From JAWXBM01 sp964602895 (GTDB lineage Bacteria > Pseudomonadota > Gammaproteobacteria > Xanthomonadales > SZUA-36): a stretch of DNA of 33,543 nt. Position numbers and translations under genes: made by a program. The notes under the pieces were generated by a model, which saw only the letters and a program-made list of their open reading frames with translations, made no database searches and was not told the origin of the DNA. Location of the stretch: assembly GCA_964602895.1 (NCBI GenBank), contig CAZRTG010000014.1:1-33543 (forward strand), given 5' to 3'. Every line of letters starts with the position of its first letter. Within the stretch, counting starts at the first letter, position 1. Positions 25,770 through 33,543 of the stretch are shown piece after piece.

Positions 25770-27002
25770 CTAAATCTTTGTGATGGCTTCAATGGGGTCA
25801 TAGCGGGAAGCGCGCCAGGCAGGTGACAGGCTGGCCAACAGGCCCAGCACCAGCACAATGGTATTGGCCAGTGCGATATCGGCCACCGTCAGCCTGGGAT
25901 ACAGCATGCCGCTGGCGCCCACCATCTCCATACCCTGCGCCACCATGGAAATGTCGATACCCTCTTTCAGCCAGTAAACGGTTGCCAGCGAGAGTGCATT
26001 GCCGATGATCAGACCAATCGCCAACAGCAACATCGACTCAACGATGATTTGCCAGACAATGCTGGAGGGTCGCATGCCCAGCGCCATCATCAGGCCGATT
26101 TCACGCACCCGCTCAAACACCGCCATCACCAGGGTATTGACCAGGCCAAACGACAGCGCCAGAAAAATAATCACCATCCACACCAGCACAAAGCCGTCCA
26201 TCACCTTCATCATGGTGCCCAGATAGACGTCCACTTCAAACCACGGTAAAACTTCCGGACCTTCACCTGCGATAGCCCGCACCCTGGCCACCAGCGGTTC
26301 GACATCGCGATAATCGTCACCCATAACCACAACCTCGTTGACGCGATCGGGTACATGCAACAGCTTTTGTGTCACCGATTTGCCGGTAAACACCAGGGTG
26401 GTTTCATAGACTTCCAGTTTGGACTTGAAAATACCAACGATGCGGAAACCCCGGTCGGCGATCTCGTTATCCGGATCCTGGCTCATGATGACGATGCGTT
26501 TTCCAAGGTTGGTTTCCAGATTCTCGGCCAGCTTTTTGCCAATCACCACACCGTCATCATCGACACTGTCCAGATAGCGGCCCGCAACGATATCAGCGGC
26601 CACAAACGTGATATCGTGTTCGCGCAGCGGATCGATACCGAACAGGGTAACGCCACGTGAATCCCGTTCACTGGTGATCACAGCAGGCACCTTGATGCGG
26701 CTGGCCCAGGCATCGAAATTCTGTGAATCAAACAGGGCAGTAATCCGGGAATCGGGCATTTCCAGCAATTTGTTGATGCCGGGGTCATCGCGAAAGCCGG
26801 GGTGGTGCATTTGCACATGGCCGGGTAAGGCACGAATGCCGTCAACCACCATTTCATTGACCATGCCGCGCATCAGCGCCGTCATGAAAATCATCGCCCA
26901 GACACCCACTGCAATGGCACTGACCATCACCAGGGTACGGCGGTGATTGCGCCACAAATTGCGCCAGGCCAGCTTGGAGACGATGGGCAGAATGTTTTTC
27001 AC
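25770..27002 (-). CDS. FtsX-like ABC permease (second)
   Basis: The 410-residue protein starts at GTG 27002, directly abutting the TGA of the first permease. The topology is one N-terminal helix (LAWRNLWRNHRRTLVMVSAI), a large periplasmic MacB-PCD-like domain (about 45-270), and three C-terminal helices with the FERVREIGLMMALGMRPS loop that is conserved in the LolC/E-MacB superfamily. It likely forms a heterodimer with the neighbouring permease. The EXX-type loop contacts the ATPase. Confidence 0.93.
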   Translation of the reverse strand: MKNILPIVSKLAWRNLWRNHRRTLVMVSAIAVGVWAMIFMTALMRGMVNEMVVDGIRALPGHVQMHHPGFRDDPGINKLLEMPDSRITALFDSQNFDAWASRIKVPAVITSERDSRGVTLFGIDPLREHDITFVAADIVAGRYLDSVDDDGVVIGKKLAENLETNLGKRIVIMSQDPDNEIADRGFRIVGIFKSKLEVYETTLVFTGKSVTQKLLHVPDRVNEVVVMGDDYRDVEPLVARVRAIAGEGPEVLPWFEVDVYLGTMMKVMDGFVLVWMVIIFLALSFGLVNTLVMAVFERVREIGLMMALGMRPSSIVWQIIVESMLLLAIGLIIGNALSLATVYWLKEGIDISMVAQGMEMVGASGMLYPRLTVADIALANTIVLVLGLLASLSPAWRASRYDPIEAITKI

Positions 27003-28244
27003 TCACGCAGCCCTCATTGCCTGTACCGGTTGTAACCAATACATTCGCATGGCCGGGTATATCGTTGCCAGCAAGGTAAACACGAATACCACGGATGGGC
27101 CCATCAACATGGAGAACAACGAAAGCCTGGGATACAGCCTGGAGGGGAGATTGAATTGCCCGGCCATTTCTTCCATACCCGGAATGTAAATACCGGATTT
27201 GGATGTTGCTGCAGTAATCAGACCACCGATTACTGCGCCACCTACCAGACCCAACAAACCCATCAAACTGGCTTCCAGCATGACCAGCCTGCCCAGACGG
27301 CCCGGTGTCAGGCCCAGGGACATGATGATGCCAAATTCACGTGTGCGTTCCAGCACCGACATCAGCTGCGTGTTCAATACACTGAAAGCCACCAGAATGA
27401 CCAGGATGCCGTACATGAATACCGCACCACCGATATCGGCCTGTATGGCCTGTTTCAGGCCCGGTTGCAGCGCATTCCAGTCATGCACCACCAGTTTGCT
27501 GTTGGCAGGCAACAAGGCCTTCACTTGCTGCATGACGGCATCGGCACGGCTGTAATCGCCGGTATTGATAACGATTTGATGAGCAGCGCCCCGCATATCA
27601 AACGTATCCTGAAAATAGCCTATGGGCACTTCGGCAATACTGCGATCGAGGTCGGTACTGCCGGCCTCGAATATGCCGACAATGGTGACGATGCCGGCCG
27701 CGATGGAGCCATCATAACCACTGCCCAGAATGGTCAGTTCATCACCCAACCTGACCTGCAGATTCCGCGCCAGCACCGAGCCGATGACGATTTCAGCTGC
27801 ATTGGTATCATTTAGATACCGACCCTGCCGCGTCAATCCGGGCAGGCTGGAAACCTTGGGCTCAAATTGTGGCTCCACCCCCAACAGTTGAATGCCATAA
27901 CTGCGGTCTGCACTGGATACCAAAGTAAAGGCCGCTGCACGGGCCGCTACGCTTGAAGGTTCCAGTTCATCGCGCAAGGTGGCACGTAAGGACGCCGCCA
28001 GCGACACCGCATCCGGCACCACCTGGCGCATTTTCTGGTCATCGATGTAACCGGGGGCCTGTATCTGCAGATGGCCTGTGAGGGCTTCCAGGCTGTTGTT
28101 GATCATCAAACCGTACATGCCGGTTTGCATGGAAATCATGAACACCAGCAACACATTGGAAAAAATCATCGCGCCTGTGGTCAACCAGGTGCGACGCGGA
28201 TAACGCCACAGGTTACGCCAGGCCAATCGCAGGGTGATATTCAT
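27003..28244 (-). CDS. FtsX-like ABC permease (first)
   Basis: A GTG at 28250 and an ATG at 28244 are both possible; I prefer ATG (413 residues, MNITLRLAWRNLWRYPRRTW). It has an N-terminal helix, a periplasmic domain and three C-terminal helices with LERTREFGIIMSLGLTPGRL, like its neighbour. The two share the LAWRNLWR start, so they arose by duplication and probably make the two halves of one transporter. It lies a few bases after the LolA-like gene stop. Confidence 0.93.
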   Translation of the reverse strand: MNITLRLAWRNLWRYPRRTWLTTGAMIFSNVLLVFMISMQTGMYGLMINNSLEALTGHLQIQAPGYIDDQKMRQVVPDAVSLAASLRATLRDELEPSSVAARAAAFTLVSSADRSYGIQLLGVEPQFEPKVSSLPGLTRQGRYLNDTNAAEIVIGSVLARNLQVRLGDELTILGSGYDGSIAAGIVTIVGIFEAGSTDLDRSIAEVPIGYFQDTFDMRGAAHQIVINTGDYSRADAVMQQVKALLPANSKLVVHDWNALQPGLKQAIQADIGGAVFMYGILVILVAFSVLNTQLMSVLERTREFGIIMSLGLTPGRLGRLVMLEASLMGLLGLVGGAVIGGLITAATSKSGIYIPGMEEMAGQFNLPSRLYPRLSLFSMLMGPSVVFVFTLLATIYPAMRMYWLQPVQAMRAA

Positions 28245-28253
28245 CAGCACCGG

Positions 28254-29015
28254 TCAGTGACGCGGGTTGCGTAAATTGGACTGGGTGAAGATGTTGTCAT
28301 TTAATTCGACATCGTAATCGACGGCATCTATCTGTACTTCGGTCCAGTTATCCGGCTCTTCCACCTTGCCCATGCGTTGTATGATGGCCACCGTCCGACC
28401 ACCCATATCACCTATTTTCAAAGAGGTCAGCTTCTTCACCAGCTTGCCATCCTGGTCATAAAATTCCTGCTCTATCAGCACTTTGTCATCCCGTACTTTG
28501 AGCACTTCCTTGCCCCATACCACCGCTGCATCCTCATACGGTACGGATTGAATTTCATACACCGTGTGGCCATCGACCTGCGTTGTACCGAGCAGGGTGT
28601 GCTCATACTGATCAACGATGTCATCCGAGCGTGAGATGTCCTTGTTGGTGAAATCGGAGCCCATCCAGCTCTGGTTCATCATCGAGGACGGAATCTTGAT
28701 GACCCGATTGACCTTGGGGCTGAAACTCCACATGTTGTTATCGATCATCAAAGTGCCATTACCGCGGTCTTTCTGCGGTTCGGTAACGCGCACCAGGGTA
28801 TGCTTTTCGCCTTTCGTCCAGGATTGCATGGACATGGTTCGCTCCCAATCCGGGCGATGAATGGTCATGGTCATTTCGGAATACGAAGACAGCCCGCGCC
28901 AGTGATCGATCAAATCACGCACGATTTGTGATGCATCGGGTGGCTGCTGTGCCCAGGTGCTGCCACCGCACAGCAGTCCCGGCAGCAGGCAAACTGCTTT
29001 TAAATATTGATGCAT
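28254..29015 (-). CDS. Outer membrane lipoprotein-sorting protein, LolA-like
   Basis: The 253-residue periplasmic protein has a signal peptide (about 1-22, TWA then QQ) and AGGGAG before its ATG. The mature part has the LolA-like half-barrel features: DWERTMSMQSWTKGEKHTLV, NGTLMIDNNMWSFSPKVNRV and a late VEEPDNWTEVQIDAVDYDVE. These are characteristic of the COG2834-related 'outer membrane lipoprotein-sorting' family. It would carry a lipid or lipoprotein across the periplasm between the FtsX permeases and the outer-membrane barrel. It is the first gene of the operon. True LolA is smaller and normally stands apart from lolCDE, so this is a parallel system. Confidence 0.88.
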   Translation of the reverse strand: MHQYLKAVCLLPGLLCGGSTWAQQPPDASQIVRDLIDHWRGLSSYSEMTMTIHRPDWERTMSMQSWTKGEKHTLVRVTEPQKDRGNGTLMIDNNMWSFSPKVNRVIKIPSSMMNQSWMGSDFTNKDISRSDDIVDQYEHTLLGTTQVDGHTVYEIQSVPYEDAAVVWGKEVLKVRDDKVLIEQEFYDQDGKLVKKLTSLKIGDMGGRTVAIIQRMGKVEEPDNWTEVQIDAVDYDVELNDNIFTQSNLRNPRH

Positions 29016-29186
29016 TCACAACTCCCTGTTCGATCAGCGACTGCCATTGTGCCATGCCCTGAGCGACACGACAGGTACGGAAATTTGGGACAAAAAAAGA
29101 ATTCCCGCCTGTAATGGCTCTTCAGAACCACAACAAAGCATCAACTATAGATTGTAATAAACCGCAAATCATGGTTGTCTTAAAGC
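29016..29186. promoter_or_regulatory. Divergent promoter region, LolA-like operon / LysR gene
   Basis: This 171-bp region lies between opposed starts. An AT-rich stretch, ACTATAGATTGTAATAAACC, is placed near the LysR gene and could hold promoter or LysR T-N11-A contacts. By family habit the LysR protein may bind here and control the leftward operon and itself; no site is certain. Confidence 0.35.
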
Positions 29187-30062
29187 ATGGAACTCAGACA
29201 ACTGGAACATGTTTTGGCCGTCATTGAAACCGGCAGCCTGACCAGCGCAGCTTCGAGAGTGGGCCTGACTCAACAAGCCCTGTCGAAAAGCCTGGCCCGG
29301 CTTGAAGACTCTTTGGGTGGCAAACTGTTTGAACGTGAAGCACGCGGCATGACCGCTACCCGACTGGGCGAAACCGTGGCGGAACATGCCCGTGACATCA
29401 TTGCCAGTTCCGGCCGTCTGAAGTCCGCTGCTGCCGCCGAACTGGGTCTTGAACGCGGCAAACTGGTCATTGGGCTCAGCCCGATTTCTGCCACATCGGA
29501 GGTGGGACGACAGGTTGTAAAATTTGCCGAATCACATCCACGGCTGCGAATTGACATCGAAGCCGGGATTGATCAGCAATTTGTTGCAGCCCTGCACCGC
29601 GGTGCCATTGATCTGGCCATTTCTTCACAAACCGAAAAACCCGATGACAGCATTCTGGTTGAACCCATCGGTAAAGAATCCTGGGGTGTTACCGGTCGCA
29701 AGAATCATCCACAGTTGAAGAAAGCCAGGACGCTGGCCGATCTCAAAGACTGCCGTTGGGTCCTGGGCAGAAACACCGGTTGGTTACAGGCTGCGATTGA
29801 AGAGTCCTTTGGGGCCGCCGGGGTAAACCCGCCCCAGCCGGGGATTATGACCACATCGGTATTGTTTGTTTTAACGGCACTAAAACAGTCTGACTATCTC
29901 GCCATTCTGCCACGTTCGTTATCCGAGGCCATGCCAGGCTTGTTGTGTCGCGACCTGGGGGAAGAAAACTGGTCAAATCCCATTTACATCATGCGTCGCA
30001 AACGCGCACACATCAGTCTGGGTGTACAACAGCTGCTGCAGGAATTGCGCAAAATTGACTGA
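29187..30062 (+). CDS. LysR-family transcriptional regulator
   Basis: The 291-residue protein has the LysR HTH at 1-60 (MELRQLEHVLAVIETGSLTS, AASRVGLTQQALSKSLARLE) and a wing FEREARGMTATRLGE. A periplasmic-binding-like effector domain follows from about residue 90 (GKLVIGLSPISATSEVGRQV). It is divergent from the LolA-like operon, the usual arrangement for a LysR protein and its target. The effector is unknown. Confidence 0.95.
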   Translation: MELRQLEHVLAVIETGSLTSAASRVGLTQQALSKSLARLEDSLGGKLFEREARGMTATRLGETVAEHARDIIASSGRLKSAAAAELGLERGKLVIGLSPISATSEVGRQVVKFAESHPRLRIDIEAGIDQQFVAALHRGAIDLAISSQTEKPDDSILVEPIGKESWGVTGRKNHPQLKKARTLADLKDCRWVLGRNTGWLQAAIEESFGAAGVNPPQPGIMTTSVLFVLTALKQSDYLAILPRSLSEAMPGLLCRDLGEENWSNPIYIMRRKRAHISLGVQQLLQELRKID

Positions 30063-30164
30063 GCCAGTCAGTTGTATAGCCGTTCACAGGATCCCGGTTT
30101 ACAACTTGTATTTGTGTATAAAAACAACTATTTGTTGGACTTTGGCATGGCATTATCGTTTACT

Positions 30165-30178
30165 GTCATTCGAATGAC
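30165..30178. promoter_or_regulatory. 14-bp perfect palindrome upstream of small ORF
   Basis: GTCATTCGAATGAC is a perfect palindrome 22 bp before the ATG of the 69-aa ORF and just before its ribosome site. It may be an operator or, in RNA, a short hairpin. Confidence 0.4.
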
Positions 30179-30199
30179 TTACTGACGGAGGCTTGAGAC

Positions 30200-30409
30200 A
30201 TGCTCGTAAAAACACCAGCCATTAAGCTCGGCGTTGAGATTCGGAAATCCAAAACCGAAGATGGCGTACTGATCCTGTCCGGCGTAGCCAACGCCATGCC
30301 GTGTACGGTTGAGATTGGCGGCAAAGAACTGTGGTCATTGACGGGCCGTATGCTACGACCCTCGGTTATCTGGTTGATGCTCAAAGCGTTGATCCAGAAA
30401 CCTGACTGA
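30200..30409 (+). CDS. 69-aa small hypothetical protein
   Basis: The ATG is preceded by GGAGG with good spacing, and the frame looks like a real gene: a polar beta-rich first half (VEIRKSKTEDGVLILSGVAN), then LWSLTGRMLRPSVIWLMLKA. I do not recognise the family and see no signal peptide or metal site. It has its own promoter region (30063-30199) and converges on the small minus-strand ORF at 30421. Confidence 0.55.
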   Translation: MLVKTPAIKLGVEIRKSKTEDGVLILSGVANAMPCTVEIGGKELWSLTGRMLRPSVIWLMLKALIQKPD

Positions 30410-30420
30410 AGCAGCATCAC

Positions 30421-30606
30421 TCAGTCCAATTCTGGCGGTGTCGGAATCTTGCACCGGGCCGTATCTATGCCGCGCGCAAACCAGGCAATCCGGCCACTGT
30501 CCGCAGTAGACCATCCACCTGCAAACGCAGCTTGCTCCTCCTGCTGCCCGTTTTCGTAAACCATCACCCTATGCAGGATTCTGCTTTTCGTATCATAATT
30601 AAGCAT
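30421..30606 (-). CDS. 61-aa small hypothetical protein
   Basis: Complement ORF with AAGAGG eight bases before its ATG. The product starts MLNYDTKSRILHRVMVYENG and has no recognised domain. It is divergent from the Rieske/FAD gene (start 30687), so its promoter would lie in the 80 bp between them. No other gene competes for this DNA. Confidence 0.4.
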   Translation of the reverse strand: MLNYDTKSRILHRVMVYENGQQEEQAAFAGGWSTADSGRIAWFARGIDTARCKIPTPPELD

Positions 30607-30686
30607 TGGAAATACCTCTTCAATTGTTATACTGGAATGGTAATTGGCAATTGGTTTCCAAGAATCAGCATTTGGCGGAGAAACTC

Positions 30687-32213
30687 ATGGCAGGCAAAGA
30701 CAAAAAACCACTGGGACCGGATCTCAGTGCAGGAATAGCTGAAAGTGAATTGCAGGAAGGCATTCCTTTTGGTGGATATCTGGGTGATGACGATATCCTT
30801 CTGGTACGGCGTGGTGACACGATCCATGCAATTGGCGCCTGGTGTACGCACTATCACGGACCAATGTTCAAAGGTTTGGTGGTCGACGATACCATACGCT
30901 GCCCGTGGCACCACGCCTGTTTTGATTTGCACAGTGGTGCGGCCCAGGCACCGGCACTGAGCGCGTTACCGTGCTGGCAGGTTGAAATCCGTGATGGCCG
31001 GGTTTATGTGGGTGCCAAACGGTCAACACCGGCTCCAGACCAGCCGGCGGCTTCACCTTCATCCGTCGTTATAGTCGGCGGGGGTGCAGCGGGCGAAGCG
31101 GCTGCTGAAGTGCTGCGCAAGCAAGGCTATGCCGGCCCCGTAACCTTGCTCAGTGCCGACAATGCCTTGCCCTGTGACCGGCCCAATCTCTCCAAGGATT
31201 ATCTGGCAGGCACTGCAAAGGAAAGCTGGATACCACTCCGTAACGAGCAGTTTTTTGCCGATAACAACATCACCTTGCGTCTGGCCACCCGCGTAAAGTC
31301 GCTCGACACACAGCGGCAATTGATTGGTCTTGAGGATGGCAGCGAACTTGAATACGGTGCGCTGCTGCTGGCGACGGGCGCCGAGCCCGTGCGCCTGTCA
31401 TTTCCAGGCAGCGATCTGCCACATGTCTTTTATTTGCGCACACTGGATGATGCACGGGCCATCATCCAGGCAACCAAAGCAGGCGCAAAACGTGCGGTGG
31501 TAATGGGTGCCAGTTTCATTGGTTTGGAAGTCGCCGCTTCCTTGCGTGCGCTGGATCTGGAAGTCCACGTGGTGGCACCCGAAGCCGTGCCCATGGCACG
31601 AATCCTGGGAGATGTACTGGGCCAATTTGTACTGAATCTGCATCAGGACAAAGGGGTGAATTTTCATCTCGAACAAACGGCGACAGCCGTGACAACCGAC
31701 CATGTGGTGTTAAAGAATGGCGAGCAAATAGCCGCCGACCTGGTGGTGATCGGCGTTGGCGTGCGGCCCAACCTGACACTGGCTGAAGCGGCCGGTTTGG
31801 AAATTGACCGGGGTGTTCGGGTCAATAGCTACCTGCAAACCAGTGCGGCCAATGTTTATGCCGCAGGGGATATTGCACGCTGGCCGGACCCTCATAGCGG
31901 ACAAGCCATCCGGGTTGAGCACTGGGCAGTGGCACAGCGCCAGGGGCAGACCGCTGCCCGCAATATACTGGGCGGGATGGAAAAATTCACTGACCTGCCC
32001 TTTTTCTGGAGCCAGCACTACGATGCCACCATCAATTACAGCGGCCATGCCGAGCAATGGGACCGTATTGAAACCGATGGCGATCCGGCAAAATATGATT
32101 TCAGCGCGCGTTTTATCAAGGATGGAAAAACCCTGGCATTGGCGACCATCTACCGGGATCGGGAAAGTCTGCAGTTCGAAGCAGACATGGAAGCTGCAGT
32201 AAGGTCGTTATAG
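30687..32213 (+). CDS. Fused Rieske [2Fe-2S] / FAD-dependent NAD(P)H reductase (AIFM3/ferredoxin-reductase type)
   Basis: I choose ATG 30687 (508 residues) because GGCGGAG precedes it; an upstream in-frame ATG at 30606 lacks a ribosome site. The Rieske domain binds its cluster through C53-T-H55 and C72-P-W-H75. A pyridine-nucleotide-disulfide oxidoreductase follows: FAD-binding VVIVGGGAAGEAA (127-139), an NAD-binding AVVMGASFIGLEVAASL segment and a YAAGDIARW FAD site. It should pass electrons from NAD(P)H through FAD to the Rieske cluster, in the cytoplasm. No partner oxygenase is adjacent, so the electron acceptor is unknown. Confidence 0.93.
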   Translation: MAGKDKKPLGPDLSAGIAESELQEGIPFGGYLGDDDILLVRRGDTIHAIGAWCTHYHGPMFKGLVVDDTIRCPWHHACFDLHSGAAQAPALSALPCWQVEIRDGRVYVGAKRSTPAPDQPAASPSSVVIVGGGAAGEAAAEVLRKQGYAGPVTLLSADNALPCDRPNLSKDYLAGTAKESWIPLRNEQFFADNNITLRLATRVKSLDTQRQLIGLEDGSELEYGALLLATGAEPVRLSFPGSDLPHVFYLRTLDDARAIIQATKAGAKRAVVMGASFIGLEVAASLRALDLEVHVVAPEAVPMARILGDVLGQFVLNLHQDKGVNFHLEQTATAVTTDHVVLKNGEQIAADLVVIGVGVRPNLTLAEAAGLEIDRGVRVNSYLQTSAANVYAAGDIARWPDPHSGQAIRVEHWAVAQRQGQTAARNILGGMEKFTDLPFFWSQHYDATINYSGHAEQWDRIETDGDPAKYDFSARFIKDGKTLALATIYRDRESLQFEADMEAAVRSL

Positions 32214-32251
32214 ACGAAGGGCTGTGTTGCCTGGCCTGACAATCGCCCGGC

Positions 32252-33022
32252 TCAATCCGGGCGTGATGACACAATGGTGTACATATCATGCCAGTGGCCG
32301 AAGGCCTGTTGTTTGTGAAACGTGTACTGGTGTTCGGTAAAACCCAGTACTTCAAGGAACTGGGTAAAAAACCTTGGCGTAAAACGCCACCAGGTGTCCC
32401 AGGCATTATTATCCATGGTGGGTACCAGCGAGCAGACCGGGCCTTCACCCAGTTCAGGCAGATGCATTTCGGTAATGATGATGCTTTTGGTCACCCGCCG
32501 CGCACAGCTTTCCAGAATGCTGACGGGCGAACGGGTATGCAGCAACACCGCGGCCAGCAAAGCGACATCGAAGCTGCCCAATTCATCGGTCAGGTTTTCA
32601 GAATTGCCGTAATGCACCCTGGCTTTTGACTGGAATTGTTTGTGGCAATACCAAAAGCCTTTGCGAATACCGCCAATGTGTTCAAAAAACTGTTGTTCGG
32701 ATTCGGTCCAGGCTTCATCACGCCGTGCCAATCCAAGACTTTCATAGGGCACCGCATTCCAGAAGCCGCGGTCCATGGGCAATTCAACCGCCACCACTTC
32801 AGCGGCTGTTTTCTCCATCTCAAACGTCAGGAAACCGGTAGCAGGGCCGATTTCAAGCACACGTTGGCCACTGAAATCGTAATGCCCCAGGTATTCATCC
32901 ACGCTTGCGCGCAAGTCCCACTGACCCTCAACCAGGCCGTGGCCAGGAATATCGGTGGTGTGATAGAAATTACATTCAGCGGCACTGGCAACGTGCCAGG
33001 GAGTTTCAAATAGAGGTGGCAT
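32252..33022 (-). CDS. Class I SAM-dependent methyltransferase
   Basis: The 256-residue protein has motif I VLEIGPATGFLTFEME (55-70), an acidic strand end VVAVELPMD (75-83) and motif IV-like FDVALLAAVLLHTRSP. The substrate is unknown; a tryptophan/histidine-rich C-terminal part (NNAWDTWWRFTPRFF) could form a lid or substrate pocket. It converges with the Rieske gene (38 bp) and is divergent from the PEP mutase-like gene. Confidence 0.88.
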   Translation of the reverse strand: MPPLFETPWHVASAAECNFYHTTDIPGHGLVEGQWDLRASVDEYLGHYDFSGQRVLEIGPATGFLTFEMEKTAAEVVAVELPMDRGFWNAVPYESLGLARRDEAWTESEQQFFEHIGGIRKGFWYCHKQFQSKARVHYGNSENLTDELGSFDVALLAAVLLHTRSPVSILESCARRVTKSIIITEMHLPELGEGPVCSLVPTMDNNAWDTWWRFTPRFFTQFLEVLGFTEHQYTFHKQQAFGHWHDMYTIVSSRPD

Positions 33023-33166
33023 GATTGAATCTCTGTTCTGATAATGGCCAAGGACGTCAGTTTATAGCAAGAGATGTGGCCGGACTTCATCCACGTTATT
33101 GCAGCTTGACCTGTAAACGATGTAAATAAGGCATATTCAATTGGCTTTGTTCCCAGGAGAAAGACC

Positions 33167-33543
33167 ATGAATCAAGTCAGTAAAGTCCGTCAATTCAAGG
33201 AAATGCATATCAAAGGCGCTCCTGTGCTGCTTTACAATATCTGGGATACCGGCAGTGCCAAAGCGGTGGAAAAGGCCGGTGCGAAAGCCATCGCCACGAG
33301 CAGTTGGGCCGTGGCCGATGCCCACGGTTTCAAGGATGGTGAAACCACACCCTTTGATCTGGTCGAGGCCAATGTCCGGCGCATTGCGAACGCAACGTCA
33401 CTGCCCGTCAGCGTCGATATCGAGGGCGGCTATGCTCGTGATCCGGAGGTGCTGACTGAGAACATCGGTCGCATTATTGATGCCGGAGCCATTGGTGTGA
33501 ATTTCGAGGATCAAATCGTCGGCAAAGGCGGCCTGTACGATAT
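33167..33543 (+). CDS. Isocitrate lyase / PEP mutase family enzyme (partial, cut by right edge)
   Basis: The frame is open from ATG 33167, which follows AGGAGA, to the edge (125 codons). It has the family's early blocks: APVLLYNIWDTGSAKAVEKA, ATSSWAVADAHGF, the metal-binding strand LPVSVDIEGGY and GVNFEDQ. Members are C-C or P-C bond lyases/mutases of small 2-oxo or 2-hydroxy acids (methylisocitrate lyase, PEP mutase, oxaloacetate hydrolase). The specificity loop region lies mostly outside the window, so the reaction is not assigned. Confidence 0.9.
   Translation, partial: MNQVSKVRQFKEMHIKGAPVLLYNIWDTGSAKAVEKAGAKAIATSSWAVADAHGFKDGETTPFDLVEANVRRIANATSLPVSVDIEGGYARDPEVLTENIGRIIDAGAIGVNFEDQIVGKGGLYD

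Overview
The window looks like chromosomal DNA of a gammaproteobacterium. This rests on a TIGR02444-type protein, a LolD/MacB-like ABC operon with an outer-membrane barrel, and secreted proteins ending in an '[IL]F-x-DGFE' tail that I associate with Xanthomonadales-like bacteria. No rRNA, tRNA, integrase or CRISPR array was seen, and the lineage call is inference.

Positions 1-8700 are an accessory, defence-type region, visibly more AT-rich in its left 7 kb. A leftward operon encodes an N6-adenine DNA methyltransferase (4133-5908), a 931-residue protein of unrecognised family (1326-4121) and the first 443 codons of a large protein that runs off the left edge. The partial protein resembles the N-terminal region of DISARM DrmA-type helicases. 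About 1 kb of gene-poor DNA with hairpins follows. Next comes an intact AAA/DUF4143 ATPase (7013-8269) flanked by what I read as the wreck of a type I restriction operon: an HsdS C-terminal stub upstream (8388-8531) and an HsdR-like N-terminal stub directly downstream (6908-7009). Four regularly spaced direct repeats sit in front of the ATPase gene, and a relic of an ArsR-family regulator is fused in frame to the HsdS stub.

Positions 8733-16250 hold a ZIP metal transporter and three consecutive secreted repeat proteins on the plus strand: SBBP/DUF11-like, leucine-rich repeat and delta-60 repeat. Despite unrelated architectures they share the tail [IL]F[ASR]DGFE, a candidate sorting or anchoring signal.

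Positions 16259-23089 look like one regulatory unit. An ArsR-family repressor has two cysteines placed as in BigR/SqrR sulfur sensors. A membrane-anchored diheme cytochrome c lies beside it, and divergently there is an operon of DUF302 protein, RND adaptor lipoprotein, RND permease and AhpD-like protein. A 40-bp element, identical at 34 positions, occurs upstream of the regulator gene and again between the cytochrome gene and the RND operon.

Positions 23194-29015 form a leftward operon: LolA-like periplasmic protein, two FtsX-type permeases, ABC ATPase, outer-membrane barrel protein and a TIGR02444-like protein. Together they would span the envelope. A LysR regulator is divergent (29187-30062). 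The right end carries two small hypothetical ORFs, a fused Rieske/FAD reductase, a SAM methyltransferase and the start of a PEP mutase/isocitrate lyase family gene cut by the right edge.
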